Of a DNA stretch of 64,000 nucleotides, positions 9,539 to 17,963 are shown one piece after another. The notes below the pieces were generated by a model. The model was not told the origin of the DNA. It saw nothing but the letters and a program-made list of their open reading frames with translations, and ran no database searches. The position numbers were made by a program, and so were the translations under genes. Every line of letters begins with the position of its first letter. Position 1 is the stretch's first letter. The stretch lies in contig NZ_CP009528.1 of the NCBI RefSeq assembly GCF_000970025.1, positions 1,351,168-1,415,167 of the forward strand, given 5' to 3'. Source of the DNA: Methanosarcina barkeri MS (lineage in GTDB: Archaea; Halobacteriota; Methanosarcinia; Methanosarcinales; Methanosarcinaceae).

Positions 9539-10303
9539 TCAAGAATGAATTCCTGAGATTATAAAATCAGCAACTGACTCAATTTCTGGAAGTTCCACTT
9601 TTAGCTCGTCTCCTTCAAACCCTGCTATAAATACCTCCGAGTTTGAGGGAACTGAAGTCAGAATACGATTTTTATCCACTGTTTCCATCATTAACTGAGT
9701 CCCTATTTTGTCTGCACGGTTAAGAATAAAATATAGAGGTTTCCCGGCTTTCTCGGCAAGTTCATTTATTTTTTCAGAAAGCCTTATGGATTCATAAGAT
9801 GGATCAAGCACCATTAACACAAGGTCACAGCCTTCTTCAACTCCTCTTCCAAAATGTTCAATACCAGCTTCAGTATCTACAAATACAACATCTTCAGGAG
9901 TAGTTTCTGTGTTTATCAGAAAATTCTTTGCAAGAGCACCCATCGGACAGGCACATCCTTCTCCAAAATCATGGATCTTGCCTATGGTTATCATTTTAAT
10001 GTTATCTTTTTCTACAGTATAATCTTCAGGAATATCAGAAATTTGCCATTTATTCTCAAAAATACTGGCAGTGTCTCCCGTCTGATACGCCTGCATTAGT
10101 TTTTCCCCAAGAGTTTTTTTCCCTCCAAGATAATTCATGAAATCTTCGGGCATTTCAAGGCCTAGCTGTTTATGAAGCCCGAAATTTGACTCATCACTGT
10201 CAACAACGAGTACATTGTAACCTTTTTTAGCCATAGATTTTGCAAGCAGAGCAGTAATGGTACTCTTACCGCTCCCACCTTTTCCACATATAAGAACTTT
10301 CAT
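9539..10303 (-). CDS. cooC: CooC-type nickel-insertion ATPase
   Basis: A 254-residue MinD/SIMIBI-class ATPase. The N-terminus has the deviant Walker A GKGGSGKST with its two lysines, VVDSDES follows as the switch region, and VVFVDTEAGIEHFGRG is Walker B. GCACPMG supplies the C-x-C pair that forms the metal-bridged dimer in characterised CooC. Family role: ATP-dependent Ni insertion into the CODH C-cluster. It stands divergent from an HxlR regulator, and the CooS-type protein lies 20 kb away. That CooS may not be a normal Ni enzyme, so this CooC may serve another CODH in the genome. Confidence 0.85.
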   Translation of the reverse strand: MKVLICGKGGSGKSTITALLAKSMAKKGYNVLVVDSDESNFGLHKQLGLEMPEDFMNYLGGKKTLGEKLMQAYQTGDTASIFENKWQISDIPEDYTVEKDNIKMITIGKIHDFGEGCACPMGALAKNFLINTETTPEDVVFVDTEAGIEHFGRGVEEGCDLVLMVLDPSYESIRLSEKINELAEKAGKPLYFILNRADKIGTQLMMETVDKNRILTSVPSNSEVFIAGFEGDELKVELPEIESVADFIISGIHS

Positions 10304-10385
10304 CTTATTACCTCTGTTTAAGAATATTTAATATTAAAAAAAAATTAAATGGTAACATAAAATATTAATAACTAGGATACTTTTC

Positions 10386-10403
10386 TATAGTATTTAAACT
10401 ATA
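10386..10403. promoter_or_regulatory. Palindromic operator candidate between cooC and hxlR
   Basis: TATAGT-ATTTAA-ACTATA: two perfect 6-bp arms around a 6-bp centre that also contains a TATA-like core. It lies 24 bases before the HxlR gene. It could be the binding site of the dimeric HxlR protein, controlling itself and perhaps cooC. This is inference. Confidence 0.45.
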
Positions 10404-10426
10404 AAGTTAATAGTGATAAAGTGACT

Positions 10427-10801
10427 ATGAAAAAGAATAGTAATGGGATTTGTTTGTGCCCCATCGAGGGGATTATCACCATAATATCCAAAAAATGGGC
10501 TATCCAGGTTATCAGTGCCCTTGGGCATCACAGTAGATTACGATTCAATGATCTCATGAACACTCTTAAGGGTATCAGCCCAAAGTCACTCACCGATCTG
10601 TTAAAAGAACTCCAAAAAGAAGGCCTGATCCAACGAGAAGCATTTCCCGAGATACCTCCGAGGGTTGAATACTTTTTGACAGACGATGGAAAAGAGCTTT
10701 GTGAAGTAATAATTCCTTTAATACAATGGGCAGAAAAACGGGATAATCTACATCAGGAAATCAATTCCACCTGCAAAAGCACAGTTTTTCCCTCAAAATG
10801 A
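10427..10801 (+). CDS. HxlR-family winged-helix transcriptional regulator
   Basis: About 124 residues. The ATG at 10427 is preferred to the in-frame GTG at 10421. HxlR signature: CLCPIEGIITIISKKWAIQVI, then RFNDLMNTLKGISPKSLTDLLKELQKEGLI (recognition helix) and the wing FPEIPPRVEYFLTDDGKEL. Cys residues near the N-terminus could sense redox or a thiol-reactive ligand, as in several HxlR proteins. It is divergent from cooC with a palindrome between them. Confidence 0.9.
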   Translation: MKKNSNGICLCPIEGIITIISKKWAIQVISALGHHSRLRFNDLMNTLKGISPKSLTDLLKELQKEGLIQREAFPEIPPRVEYFLTDDGKELCEVIIPLIQWAEKRDNLHQEINSTCKSTVFPSK

Positions 10802-10942
10802 CTGGTGTGTATGAAAGAAAACGTAACTATTTGATAATATGGGTAATATCTTTCAGAACTGTACTTTTTAAATTTAAAATCCCTTCAAAACTCAATTTGT
10901 TTAAAAATACCTTTAGAAGTCCAGTTCGAACTTAAGCAGTTT

Positions 10943-11053
10943 TCATTTCACAATAATAAAAATAGCACCTGCTATGCTGTTCTGAATAGCACTAGCTATC
11001 CATTTCTGGCAATGAACGCAGGTCATGCTGTAGACTCTAATACTCCCTTCCAT
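10943..11053 (-). pseudogene. Truncated second copA: N-terminal HMA stub
   Basis: A 36-codon frame, MEGSIRVYSMTCVHCQKW then IASAIQ, ending at a TGA. It matches the first residues of CopA at 6579 ([24 protein letters not shown]), including the MTCxHC copper site, then diverges. The upstream non-coding DNA, the HMA gene and copZ also match the first locus in order, so this is what is left of a duplicated copA after a large deletion. It might still be translated as a mini-HMA peptide, but that is not expected. Confidence 0.75.
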
Positions 11054-11059
11054 TGGATT

Positions 11060-11165
11060 TGCCACTATCCAGATATCGGACCTGGCACTATTCAAATCAG
11101 ATTTACCACTATCCAGATATTGGATCTGTCAATATTCAGATCGGATCTGTCAATATTCAGATTTT
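11060..11165. repeat. Short diverged repeats upstream of the copA stub
   Basis: CACTATCCAGATATYGGA and GATCTGTCAATATTCAGATC units recur between the copA stub and the HMA gene. The first locus has a single CTATCCAGAT here, so the unit appears to have expanded. Confidence 0.6.
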
Positions 11166-11181
11166 CAAGATTGCCCTGCGC

Positions 11182-11430
11182 TTAAAAGAGTCTTCCGGGC
11201 TCTTCTACGATTTTATAGCCAGCTTTAAGTAAAGTCATCTGTATAACGTACGCATCAGTTATCCGGCTATCATAAGCTACATTTACGGTTCTTTCAGGAA
11301 TATTGATATTTACTCTGGAAACCCCGTTGATAGAAGCAACGAGTTTTGTGACCATATCCTTGCAGTACCTGCATACCAGATCATCTACTATGAATGTTGT
11401 CTCCCCGATGTGTTCACCCCCGCAGCACAA
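11182..11430 (-). CDS. HMA-like small copper-binding protein
   Basis: An 82-residue protein read from a TTG start. The N-terminal CCGGEH is a possible extra metal site, followed by an HMA-like fold with CRYC (a C-x-x-C in the copper-loop position), VNINIPERTVNVAYDSRITDAYVI and a C-terminal GYKIVEEPGRLF. It lies between copZ and copA in both copies of the locus; the other copy is broken by a MITE. The likely role is Cu(I) or other soft-metal binding, inferred from fold and position. The intervals to the neighbours are about 130-150 bp. Confidence 0.75.
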   Translation of the reverse strand: MCCGGEHIGETTFIVDDLVCRYCKDMVTKLVASINGVSRVNINIPERTVNVAYDSRITDAYVIQMTLLKAGYKIVEEPGRLF

Positions 11431-11580
11431 TTGTATTTTTCAAACAGACGCTTCACCCACATGTAAAATTTGTACCTTTTATGATATATTCTTTGAAACC
11501 AGTACTAGATAGTATTTGCATTTGTACCTTTTATATATATTCTTTGAAACCAGTACCAGAGATTATTATGTGAGACTACA

Positions 11581-11787
11581 TTAAATAGGCTCATACCCGT
11601 TTTCACGAATTGCAGCCTTGACCTTTTCGAGGTTTTTCTTCCCTTCTTCAAAATCAACAGTTACCTGTTTGGTCTGAAGGTTTACATCCGCCCTCTGTAC
11701 CCCTTCTACAGCTTCAACAGCCTTTTTAACCCTCAACTGGCAGTGCATACAGGTCATGCCTTCAACTTTTATGGTTTCTTGGGTCAT
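11581..11787 (-). CDS. copZ: Copper chaperone CopZ (copy 2)
   Basis: A 68-residue HMA protein nearly identical to the copy at 7130 (MTQETIKVEGMTCMHC; QRADVNLQTKQVTVDFEEG). Main changes are MT for MS before the first Cys and ENGYEPI for EAGYEPI. GGAG lies about 9 bases upstream of the ATG. Because its own copA is a stub, it presumably delivers Cu(I) to the remaining CopA. Both copies look functional. Confidence 0.9.
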   Translation of the reverse strand: MTQETIKVEGMTCMHCQLRVKKAVEAVEGVQRADVNLQTKQVTVDFEEGKKNLEKVKAAIRENGYEPI

Positions 11788-12020
11788 GATTTCAATCTCC
11801 GCCTAACTTTACCTGATAATCCAACATATTAAATTAATGTAATAATTTTCTGGAATATTGTAGGATTGAATAATAATATGTCCTATTTGCCACAAATTCT
11901 TTACGCAAATTCAGGTTAATGAAGCTGAGTTTATCGCTACATTAGATAATTCCACTGAAAAGGTTTCATCAAGCCATCTTAAGAAGAATTATGGCTATGA
12001 TACTGATAGACGTTTTCGCT

Positions 12021-12043
12021 CAAGCCTTTTTTAAAAAGGCTTG
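12021..12043. terminator. Perfect palindrome, candidate bidirectional terminator
   Basis: CAAGCCTTTTT-T-AAAAAGGCTTG forms a perfect 11-bp stem, ending in a T-run on either strand. It lies downstream of the minus-strand SHOCT/Met-rich unit (ends 12145) and upstream of copZ2. Confidence 0.5.
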
Positions 12044-12144
12044 CGATTCACCACATTCCTTGTTTGATATTTAGTCCCTATGGATATCTTTAATAAAAAT
12101 GAAAATAAGTTGGAAGAGGTTCCTGCCCAGCAGGTTGAAGGCTT

Positions 12145-12429
12145 TCACATCAAACGTTTTTTCATTTCTTCAAATTCTTCTTCAGTAATTTCACCTTTCG
12201 CATATCTCTCCTTTGCAATATCCAGTGCAGACTTCTCTTCACCTCCTTTAGTTTTATTTTGCTCAACAAACCATCTAATTAGAAAATAAGCTAGCACAAT
12301 TATGAGAATCCAGAAAAGGAACCCAAAAAATATACCTCCGTATCCCATCATGCTGTAACCATAATGATCCATAAATCCATCCATTGTTACCACACTCCCC
12401 GTATAACCGTCAATATCTTGTTTTTTCAT
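12145..12429 (-). CDS. SHOCT-domain membrane protein
   Basis: Up to 94 residues; an internal ATG at 12384 (MDGFMDHYGY) has GGGGAG upstream and may be the real start. A Met/Tyr/Gly-rich lead (HYGYSMMGYGG) precedes one TM helix (about 32-52), then a C-terminal SHOCT domain (LDIAKERYAKGEITEEEFEEMKKRL). SHOCT motifs are oligomerisation tails of small membrane proteins. It is 65 bp downstream of the Met-rich protein gene, probably the same operon. The Met/His lead fits a metal-stress setting. Confidence 0.8.
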   Translation of the reverse strand: MKKQDIDGYTGSVVTMDGFMDHYGYSMMGYGGIFFGFLFWILIIVLAYFLIRWFVEQNKTKGGEEKSALDIAKERYAKGEITEEEFEEMKKRLM

Positions 12430-12494
12430 TCATATGTTTACGATCAGAAACAAAAGCTTACGCTTAAATCAGTCAACTGGACTATAAATAGAAA

Positions 12495-13232
12495 TTAGCC
12501 TGTTATGTTTGTCTCGCCCAGATAAGGTCCGTGCCAGGTATGCACCCAGATCTGACCACTGTAGGCATTTACGCTCAACATCCCTTCAATATCTTGTCTT
12601 CCAAAATCAAAAGTGTAATAACCGGGCATTTCGTTAGATTCCAGGACCTGCGCTCCCGGCAGGTAGCCTGTTAAGAAATCTCCTGCCAGCTTTTTAGCCT
12701 CATTTAGATCATACTCAGGCGCTCCGGTTGTTGTTCTGCCAGCCCCAAAGCGTGTGTTCCACATCATGTTTGGTCCTGGTTCAGGATAGGCTGACCCTGA
12801 ATAGCGGTCCACCAGCATTTCAGCTATATCCTGACTGCTGTTTGTGTCCTTTAAAACAGCATAATAGTTGCCGCTAAATATCATGACGTCCGCGACCTGA
12901 ATATTCGAGCCATACTGGCTGGCGAAGTTTTCCAAGCTTTTCAAAGCCTCATCCTGGGTTACAGGTTTTGACTCAGGATAATATATTGCCATCATATTGC
13001 CCATCATTCCCGGTCCATAGCCATAGTTATAGCCTGAATTATTCATCATTCCCGGTCCATAGCTATAATTATAGCCTGGATTATTCATCATTCCTGGCCC
13101 CATATGCCCGGGCTGATAATCTCCCTGGCTATAGGTTGAACTGTATGTCATTGGTCTGAAAGCTAGAAAAAAAAGAAGCGCTATTAATGCCAGTACTAAC
13201 AGACCAATTATGATATTTTTGCTGTCTGCCAT
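12495..13232 (-). CDS. Membrane-anchored Met-rich protein with two PepSY-like domains
   Basis: A 245-residue protein. An N-terminal TM anchor (8-26) is followed by an extracytoplasmic Met/Gly/Tyr repeat region (GHMGPGMMNNPGYNYSYGPGMMNNSGYNYGYGPGMM is three diverged units, about 42-80), then two alternating alpha/beta halves (TQDEALKSLENFASQYG... and NEAKKLAGDFLTGYLPG...GMLSVNAYSGQIW) reminiscent of PepSY modules. Met-rich GPGMM motifs are typical of extracytoplasmic Cu(I)/Ag(I) binding. Next to the copper locus, a copper-sequestering role is likely but inferred. Confidence 0.7.
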   Translation of the reverse strand: MADSKNIIIGLLVLALIALLFFLAFRPMTYSSTYSQGDYQPGHMGPGMMNNPGYNYSYGPGMMNNSGYNYGYGPGMMGNMMAIYYPESKPVTQDEALKSLENFASQYGSNIQVADVMIFSGNYYAVLKDTNSSQDIAEMLVDRYSGSAYPEPGPNMMWNTRFGAGRTTTGAPEYDLNEAKKLAGDFLTGYLPGAQVLESNEMPGYYTFDFGRQDIEGMLSVNAYSGQIWVHTWHGPYLGETNITG

Positions 13233-13648
13233 GATCGCCTCGAATTAAATTCTGTATCGGATTAAGTTCTAATAGTTAAATCAGCAGCTAACCGGACTTT
13301 TTATTAGACTATCATAGATTTTTATCAAATTTTAGCAAGTAACTCTGATTTTTTTAGCAAGTAACTCTGATTTTACTATATTTTTGGACGAAAAAATACA
13401 ATCAAACTCCGGCAATTAAATTAAAACGGGGTGCTTTGAACAATTGAATGAGCTTGTTCAATTTTTGGTGTATTCCTATGTAAACTCTCGCCAAGTTTCT
13501 GTGCTTCATTTTGAAACTATAAACCTCAGCTTTTAACCACAACGGTTAATGTCTCACCTTGCAGACAAAAAATCAACGACCACCATAATACCCCAATAAT
13601 TAAAGATATGTTAATTTATTTATAATTATCATCTGATACTTTAGATAG

Positions 13649-13753
13649 CTTGCAACCCTCGATCTGGAGAGTGACCTGTCTTTTGGGTACAGCACTTCCC
13701 GAAGAACCCAGACCATAGCAAGGGCAGCGAGGCTTCAAGATGTCGAATGCAAG
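13649..13753 (+). ncRNA. Structured RNA candidate upstream of the TauE gene
   Basis: Three nested pairings: CTTGCA/TGCAAG (13649-13654 with 13748-13753), CCTCG/CGAGG (13657-13661 with 13728-13732) and TGGGT/ACCCA (13684-13688 with 13706-13710). A TATA-like ATTTATAA lies about 25-30 bases upstream. The span is GC-richer than its surroundings and sits ~115 bp before the TauE start. The strings GGAGAG and CCGAAG faintly recall a glycine aptamer, but the rest does not fit. It could be a leader riboswitch or a separate small RNA. Confidence 0.4.
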
Positions 13754-13764
13754 AGAAAATTGAG

Positions 13765-13858
13765 TCTAATTAAGTCTAATTAAGTCAAGTTACATCTAAT
13801 TAAGTCTAGTTACATCTAATTGGATCTGATTATATCCGGTTGAATCCGGCTGAATACG
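13765..13858. repeat. Diverged 11-12-bp repeat (TCTAATTAAG-type)
   Basis: TCTAATTAAG, TCAAGTTACA, TCTAGTTACA, TCTAATTGGA and similar units run up to the TauE start, in the presumed leader. Confidence 0.7.
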
Positions 13859-13868
13859 GTAGGAGAGC

Positions 13869-14600
13869 ATGTTTGTCTATGAAGAAATTATCTATATAGC
13901 CCTGCTTACACTGCTGGCAAGCCTGATAGGGACTATGGCCGGATTTGGAATATCCACAATCATGGTACCTATCTTGCTGATTATTCTCCCTCTGCCTCAG
14001 ACTTTACTTCTGGTGGGTATAGTTCACTGGTTTAATGACATCTGGAAGATACTCTTATTTCGGAAAGGAATAAGATGGAAGCTTCTTCTTACCTTTGGGC
14101 TTCCAGGGATCTTTGCCAGTTTCCTGGGATCATCCCTATCCTTGAAAATCTCAAGGGAAATTCTTTCAAGAGCTTTAGGGATGTTCCTTATAGCCTATGT
14201 TATCTTCATCATTTTCAACCGAACTTTCAAACTGAGCCAGAAGTTATCAGTAGCAATATCCGGTGGAACCCTTACAGGATTTTTCGCAGGTATATTTGGT
14301 ATAGGCGGGGAGATAAATGCCGTAGCCTTAAGCGCTTTCAACCTGAAAAAAGCTGTTTACGTTGCAACTGCTGGCGCTATAGCTTTTATGATCGACTCTA
14401 CAAGGATAGCAACGTATATCCAGGGAGGTACGAGACTTGCCCCTGTCCTTGTATCAGGCTTTTTGATCTTCATACCCGTATCTTTAATTGGGGCAATGAT
14501 CGGGAAAATCGGAATTGAAAAAATACCCCAGGAAAAATTCAGGAATTTTGTGGCAGTTTTCATATTTCTATTTGGTTTAAAGCTGGTGTTATTCCCTTAA
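13869..14600 (+). CDS. TauE/SafE-family membrane permease
   Basis: A 243-residue protein with about eight hydrophobic helices and the two-fold repeat of the family. The first half has TLLASLIGTMAGFGISTIMVP (G-x-G-G-type loop) and the second has TGFFAGIFGIGGEINAV. Family members export or take up sulfite, sulfonates or other small organic anions. The exact substrate is unknown and no sulfur gene is adjacent. It is preceded by a structured leader and short repeats. AGGAGAG lies 6-8 bases before the ATG. Confidence 0.85.
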   Translation: MFVYEEIIYIALLTLLASLIGTMAGFGISTIMVPILLIILPLPQTLLLVGIVHWFNDIWKILLFRKGIRWKLLLTFGLPGIFASFLGSSLSLKISREILSRALGMFLIAYVIFIIFNRTFKLSQKLSVAISGGTLTGFFAGIFGIGGEINAVALSAFNLKKAVYVATAGAIAFMIDSTRIATYIQGGTRLAPVLVSGFLIFIPVSLIGAMIGKIGIEKIPQEKFRNFVAVFIFLFGLKLVLFP

Positions 14601-14764
14601 CTTAACGACAGCCTTTCTTCTGGTGAATGCAAATCAAGTATAATAGAAAAAGAGTCTTCTTCAGCAGTTTTCAGTCGTTAGCTGCCAAATTAAGTAATTA
14701 AGTAATTAAGTAATTAACCATTAAGACCCGAGTTTACTGAAATATTTTTGATTTTTATTTATCT

Positions 14765-16420
14765 TCATTTACCTCGAAATACAAGAAGAAGTGCTATCAG
14801 AACCGATCCCCCAAACCCAGTCAGTCCGACCCAGGAAAAAGTACCCCCGTTTAGAAGTATGTAAGTTGAAGCAATAAGCAGGACAGTCAGGTAGAGCTCT
14901 TTTGAAAATGTAGTTTTCCCTGTTTTCTTCTGCTTTAAGGAAAGAAACTTATCTCCCATTCCTTCCATTTTATCGGCAAGTTCTTGAATCGCGGTCCTCA
15001 ACTCGGCCTTTTCATCCACGGGCTCGGTGGAAAATTCGATATGAACAGCAGCTCCTTTTGGAGCATTAAGCTTTTTATAAGCGTCCATCAGCACAGGAAT
15101 AGCAATGGTTTTAATGTTGTATTTAGGGTCCAGCTCCAGACAAACGCCTTCTATAAGCAAGATCGCCCTCTGCAGGGTTGAAAATTCCCCGGGCAGCCGA
15201 ATATCGTATTTCAAGCCGAGTTTTGCATAATTATCACTCTGCCTGCCTTCAAACCCGTAGTTCTGGTTTGCGATCAGGCTATCCATATCTTTCTTGAGCC
15301 TGCGGATATCCACATCCCGTGCATCCGCACCCCCTATTTTCAGGAAACCCTGAGTCGCTCCTTCCACATCCCTGTTATTGATGGCGTAATAAAACTCCAG
15401 CATGTTCTTTTTGAGCTCGTCGTCAATACTGCCTACAGCCCCGAAGTCGATAAAGGCAATGGTATCGTTTTCCTGAACCAGCATATTGCCCCCATGAGGG
15501 TCAGCATGGTAAAAACCGTCGATATAAACTTGTTTAAGATAACTTTTGGTAATAGTACGCGTATATTCCGATTTCTTGCTCTGGGGCACAGGCATATTGA
15601 TTATGTCCTTAATCTGGATTCCCTGGATGAACTCCATTGTAAAGACATTAGCTGAACAGTAGTCTGGATAGATTTTGGGCACAGACACATTTTTCACGTT
15701 CTTGAAGTTGTCCTCAAAACGCCGCATGTTGACGGCTTCGGTTCTCAGGTCAACCTCGCGGGTGAGCATTTCCCGGATCTCAAGCAAGAAAGCATCAATA
15801 TCAAAATTACTCCCCAGACCGAGAACCTTTCTCATAACAGGCCTAAAATCGTCCAGAATAGAAAGGTCGATGTTTATAGTGTCAATCAGGTTCGGGCGAA
15901 GAATCTTTACGGCAACCGGTTTCCCTTCCAGAACTCCTTTGTAAACCTGCGCAATCGAGCCGCTGGCAATGGGATCTGTATCAAAGCTGTCAAAAATTTT
16001 AATAAAAGCTTTTTCTCTTCTCTCCCGGGAAGCTTTAAGCTCTGCTTCCGTTTTTTTTCGTTTTCGCTCTTCAGGTGGCTCGAATTCGCAAACACAGGCA
16101 AGGTCAAGAGATTCAGCCATTTCCTCAAAGGGTATCGGTTTAACCTTGTCCTGAAGGTTTGCCATTTCTATAACATAAGGCTGCGGAACAAGATCAGGCC
16201 GCTTGCTCATTGTCTGTCCCATTTTAATAAAAGTCGGCCCGAGTTCTTCAAAGGCCTCTCTGAGTTTCACAGCCGTCTGCCTGTTTTCTATATCAAAAGT
16301 ACAGGTGCACTCAGGATTTGAAATATAATTGGTGCGCAGATCCCGGTAGAGTTCAGGAATAAGGTTGTATTTTAAAAGAACCCGTGTGACCTCAAGGTAA
16401 CGCTTTGTTTTCCCCAGCAT
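14765..16420 (-). CDS. ABC1/UbiB-type atypical kinase
   Basis: A 551-residue protein. Hallmarks of the UbiB/AarF/COQ8 family: the KxGQ motif ([19 protein letters not shown], about 64-82), a nucleotide loop [20 protein letters not shown], the catalytic [10 protein letters not shown] (about 308) and FIDFGAVG. Two C-terminal TM helices (about 505-550) anchor it. A charged insert ([23 protein letters not shown]) after the KxGQ region is unusual. Homologues support ubiquinone synthesis through ATPase activity in a lipid complex. Methanosarcina lack quinones, so a link to methanophenazine or isoprenoid lipids is a reasonable guess. Confidence 0.9.
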   Translation of the reverse strand: MLGKTKRYLEVTRVLLKYNLIPELYRDLRTNYISNPECTCTFDIENRQTAVKLREAFEELGPTFIKMGQTMSKRPDLVPQPYVIEMANLQDKVKPIPFEEMAESLDLACVCEFEPPEERKRKKTEAELKASRERREKAFIKIFDSFDTDPIASGSIAQVYKGVLEGKPVAVKILRPNLIDTINIDLSILDDFRPVMRKVLGLGSNFDIDAFLLEIREMLTREVDLRTEAVNMRRFEDNFKNVKNVSVPKIYPDYCSANVFTMEFIQGIQIKDIINMPVPQSKKSEYTRTITKSYLKQVYIDGFYHADPHGGNMLVQENDTIAFIDFGAVGSIDDELKKNMLEFYYAINNRDVEGATQGFLKIGGADARDVDIRRLKKDMDSLIANQNYGFEGRQSDNYAKLGLKYDIRLPGEFSTLQRAILLIEGVCLELDPKYNIKTIAIPVLMDAYKKLNAPKGAAVHIEFSTEPVDEKAELRTAIQELADKMEGMGDKFLSLKQKKTGKTTFSKELYLTVLLIASTYILLNGGTFSWVGLTGFGGSVLIALLLVFRGK

Positions 16421-16555
16421 CCATTTATTAATTGGTTATTATTGTTTAAGAGAGTTTCTTTAAAATCGTATTAACGAGTTTTTTGCTTTTACATTATTAT
16501 CCTTTTGACAGATTAATTGCTTTTAATAATGGACATAAATTCAAACAAAAAAGCT

Positions 16556-17155
16556 CTATGGTTTTGCTCTGATTTTCCTGAAAACGTCCTTAAAAGCCAG
16601 TTTTTTTGCTTCCTTAATGGTGAAACCAGCTTTTTCAATATTCTTCACAGTATGCCGGGTTGCATGATCTCCAAGCAGGAAAAACAAAATCGGATTAATC
16701 AAATGTTCTATGAAGTCAACAATAGGGTAGTCACTGTGAACGTGCTCAAGAGCTATCAATTCTCCTGAAGGTTTCAGGACTCGTCTCATTTCCTTGAGAG
16801 CTTTCACAGGGTCAGGGATTGTGCAAAGAACAAAAGTTATGACCACGTAATCGAAACTATTATCAGGAAATTCAAGACGTTCGGCATCCATAGGATAAAG
16901 AGTAATGTTTTTCCTGCTTTCTGCTTTTTCCTGGGCTCTCCTGAGCATCCTTTCGCTTTTGTCGATTCCTATTACCCTACAGCCGGCCGGATAGTATTTC
17001 AGGTTTCTTCCGGTGCCCACCCCTACTTCCAGAATTTTTCCGCTCAGGCCTGAAAGGGCTTCTTTTCTCCATTCCCGGAAAAAGAAGAATTCTAGAGGCA
17101 GGTCTATCAGTTCATATATGGGTGCGATTCGGTTATACTTTGAAACAGTGGACAT
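16556..17155 (-). CDS. UbiE-like class I SAM-dependent methyltransferase
   Basis: A 199-residue protein. SKYNRIAPIYELIDLP is the typical UbiE-type lead. Motif I is ILEVGVGTGRNLKYYP, followed by VIGIDKSERML (acidic ribose contact), the MDAERLEFPDNSFDYVVITFVLC post-I/II region and LKEMRRVLKPSGELIALEH. The product is likely a C- or O-methylated lipid, quinone-like or small molecule. It is upstream of and on the same strand as the UbiB-like kinase (136-bp gap). The 5' end is duplicated as a remnant at about 19050-19160. Confidence 0.85.
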   Translation of the reverse strand: MSTVSKYNRIAPIYELIDLPLEFFFFREWRKEALSGLSGKILEVGVGTGRNLKYYPAGCRVIGIDKSERMLRRAQEKAESRKNITLYPMDAERLEFPDNSFDYVVITFVLCTIPDPVKALKEMRRVLKPSGELIALEHVHSDYPIVDFIEHLINPILFFLLGDHATRHTVKNIEKAGFTIKEAKKLAFKDVFRKIRAKP

Positions 17156-17342
17156 TAAGCAAATTTATGCGTTTCTCATGATTAGCTTTTTTGGGATATG
17201 CAAGGGAGAATTATCAATAAGAAGGGGAGATGTTCAAATATGGAAAAATAATTTGATAAATTACAAAATTTTTCACTAATTATACGAAGCGTAAAACCTA
17301 AGCGTAAAACCTTAACGACACAAAAAAGTTAATGAAATGGAC

Positions 17343-17579
17343 TTAGAAAATATATGTTTTAATCAGGTTGTTTATCATTTCAATTACAATTTCCGGGATT
17401 ATTGGCCTTTTTTCTATGTCTCCGATTATCTGGCATTTGTTGCCATCCTGCTGCATTGAGGGAGTTGTAGCGCAATTATTACCGCCTTTGTACGGCTTCC
17501 CGGTGCTCATGTCCTTTAATTCGGTAATTTTTGCAATGGGACTCTTTGTATAATAACACAAAATATAGGAAAAAATCAT
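17343..17579 (-). CDS. Hypothetical small protein (weak)
   Basis: The frame gives 78 residues; an internal ATG near 17510 (MSTGKPYKGGNNCATTP) may be the real start. The second part has two Cys (GGNNC, GNKCQIIGD) and a helical C-terminus (IPEIVIEMINNLI). Glycine-rich, charged composition makes it more protein-like than most short frames nearby, but I know no family for it. The opposite strand is also open. Confidence 0.3.
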   Translation of the reverse strand: MIFSYILCYYTKSPIAKITELKDMSTGKPYKGGNNCATTPSMQQDGNKCQIIGDIEKRPIIPEIVIEMINNLIKTYIF

Positions 17580-17810
17580 TTTATTCCACGGTGTTTTATT
17601 AAATATTTACTTTTATTATTATATTATATAACAATTTTATTTTTATAATTATCTGGGCGATCTTGAGGCTTTATTATTGTATATTATAATTTTGGTCAAT
17701 AGCTAAAAAATCAAAAAGATGGGTAATTAATAAGCACTAAAAATAATGAAAATAGTTAATTTGAGGAGTTTTTCGATAAAGTATATAACAGCAAACATAA
17801 AACAAATTAT
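17580..17810. other. Very AT-rich intergenic segment
   Basis: No gene seen. A TATA-like GTATATAAC at about 17781-17789 probably drives the hairpin at 17811 and the decayed protease gene. Confidence 0.5.
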
Positions 17811-17848
17811 GGAGTTCAAATGTAATGTGGAAGATCTATTTGAACTCC
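17811..17848 (+). promoter_or_regulatory. 11-bp perfect hairpin in a leader
   Basis: GGAGTTCAAAT (17811-17821) pairs perfectly with ATTTGAACTCC (17838-17848) around a 16-nt loop. It starts ~25 bases after a TATA-like GTATATAAC, so it would be at the very 5' end of the transcript reading into the gene at 17964. Confidence 0.5.
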
Positions 17849-17963
17849 AGGCGCCCAGACGCAGGTTAGATAACTTTGGAGCAAATTACATTAATTTTGC
17901 GTATATTTAAGCTTACTTAAATCCTGCCTCCGGGGTAAAATCCTTAGGAGAAAATAAATAACA

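Noticed and set aside
13649-13753. Glycine riboswitch
   Set aside because: Only GGAGAG and CCGAAG match; the closing CUCUCAGGC part and the pairing layout are missing.
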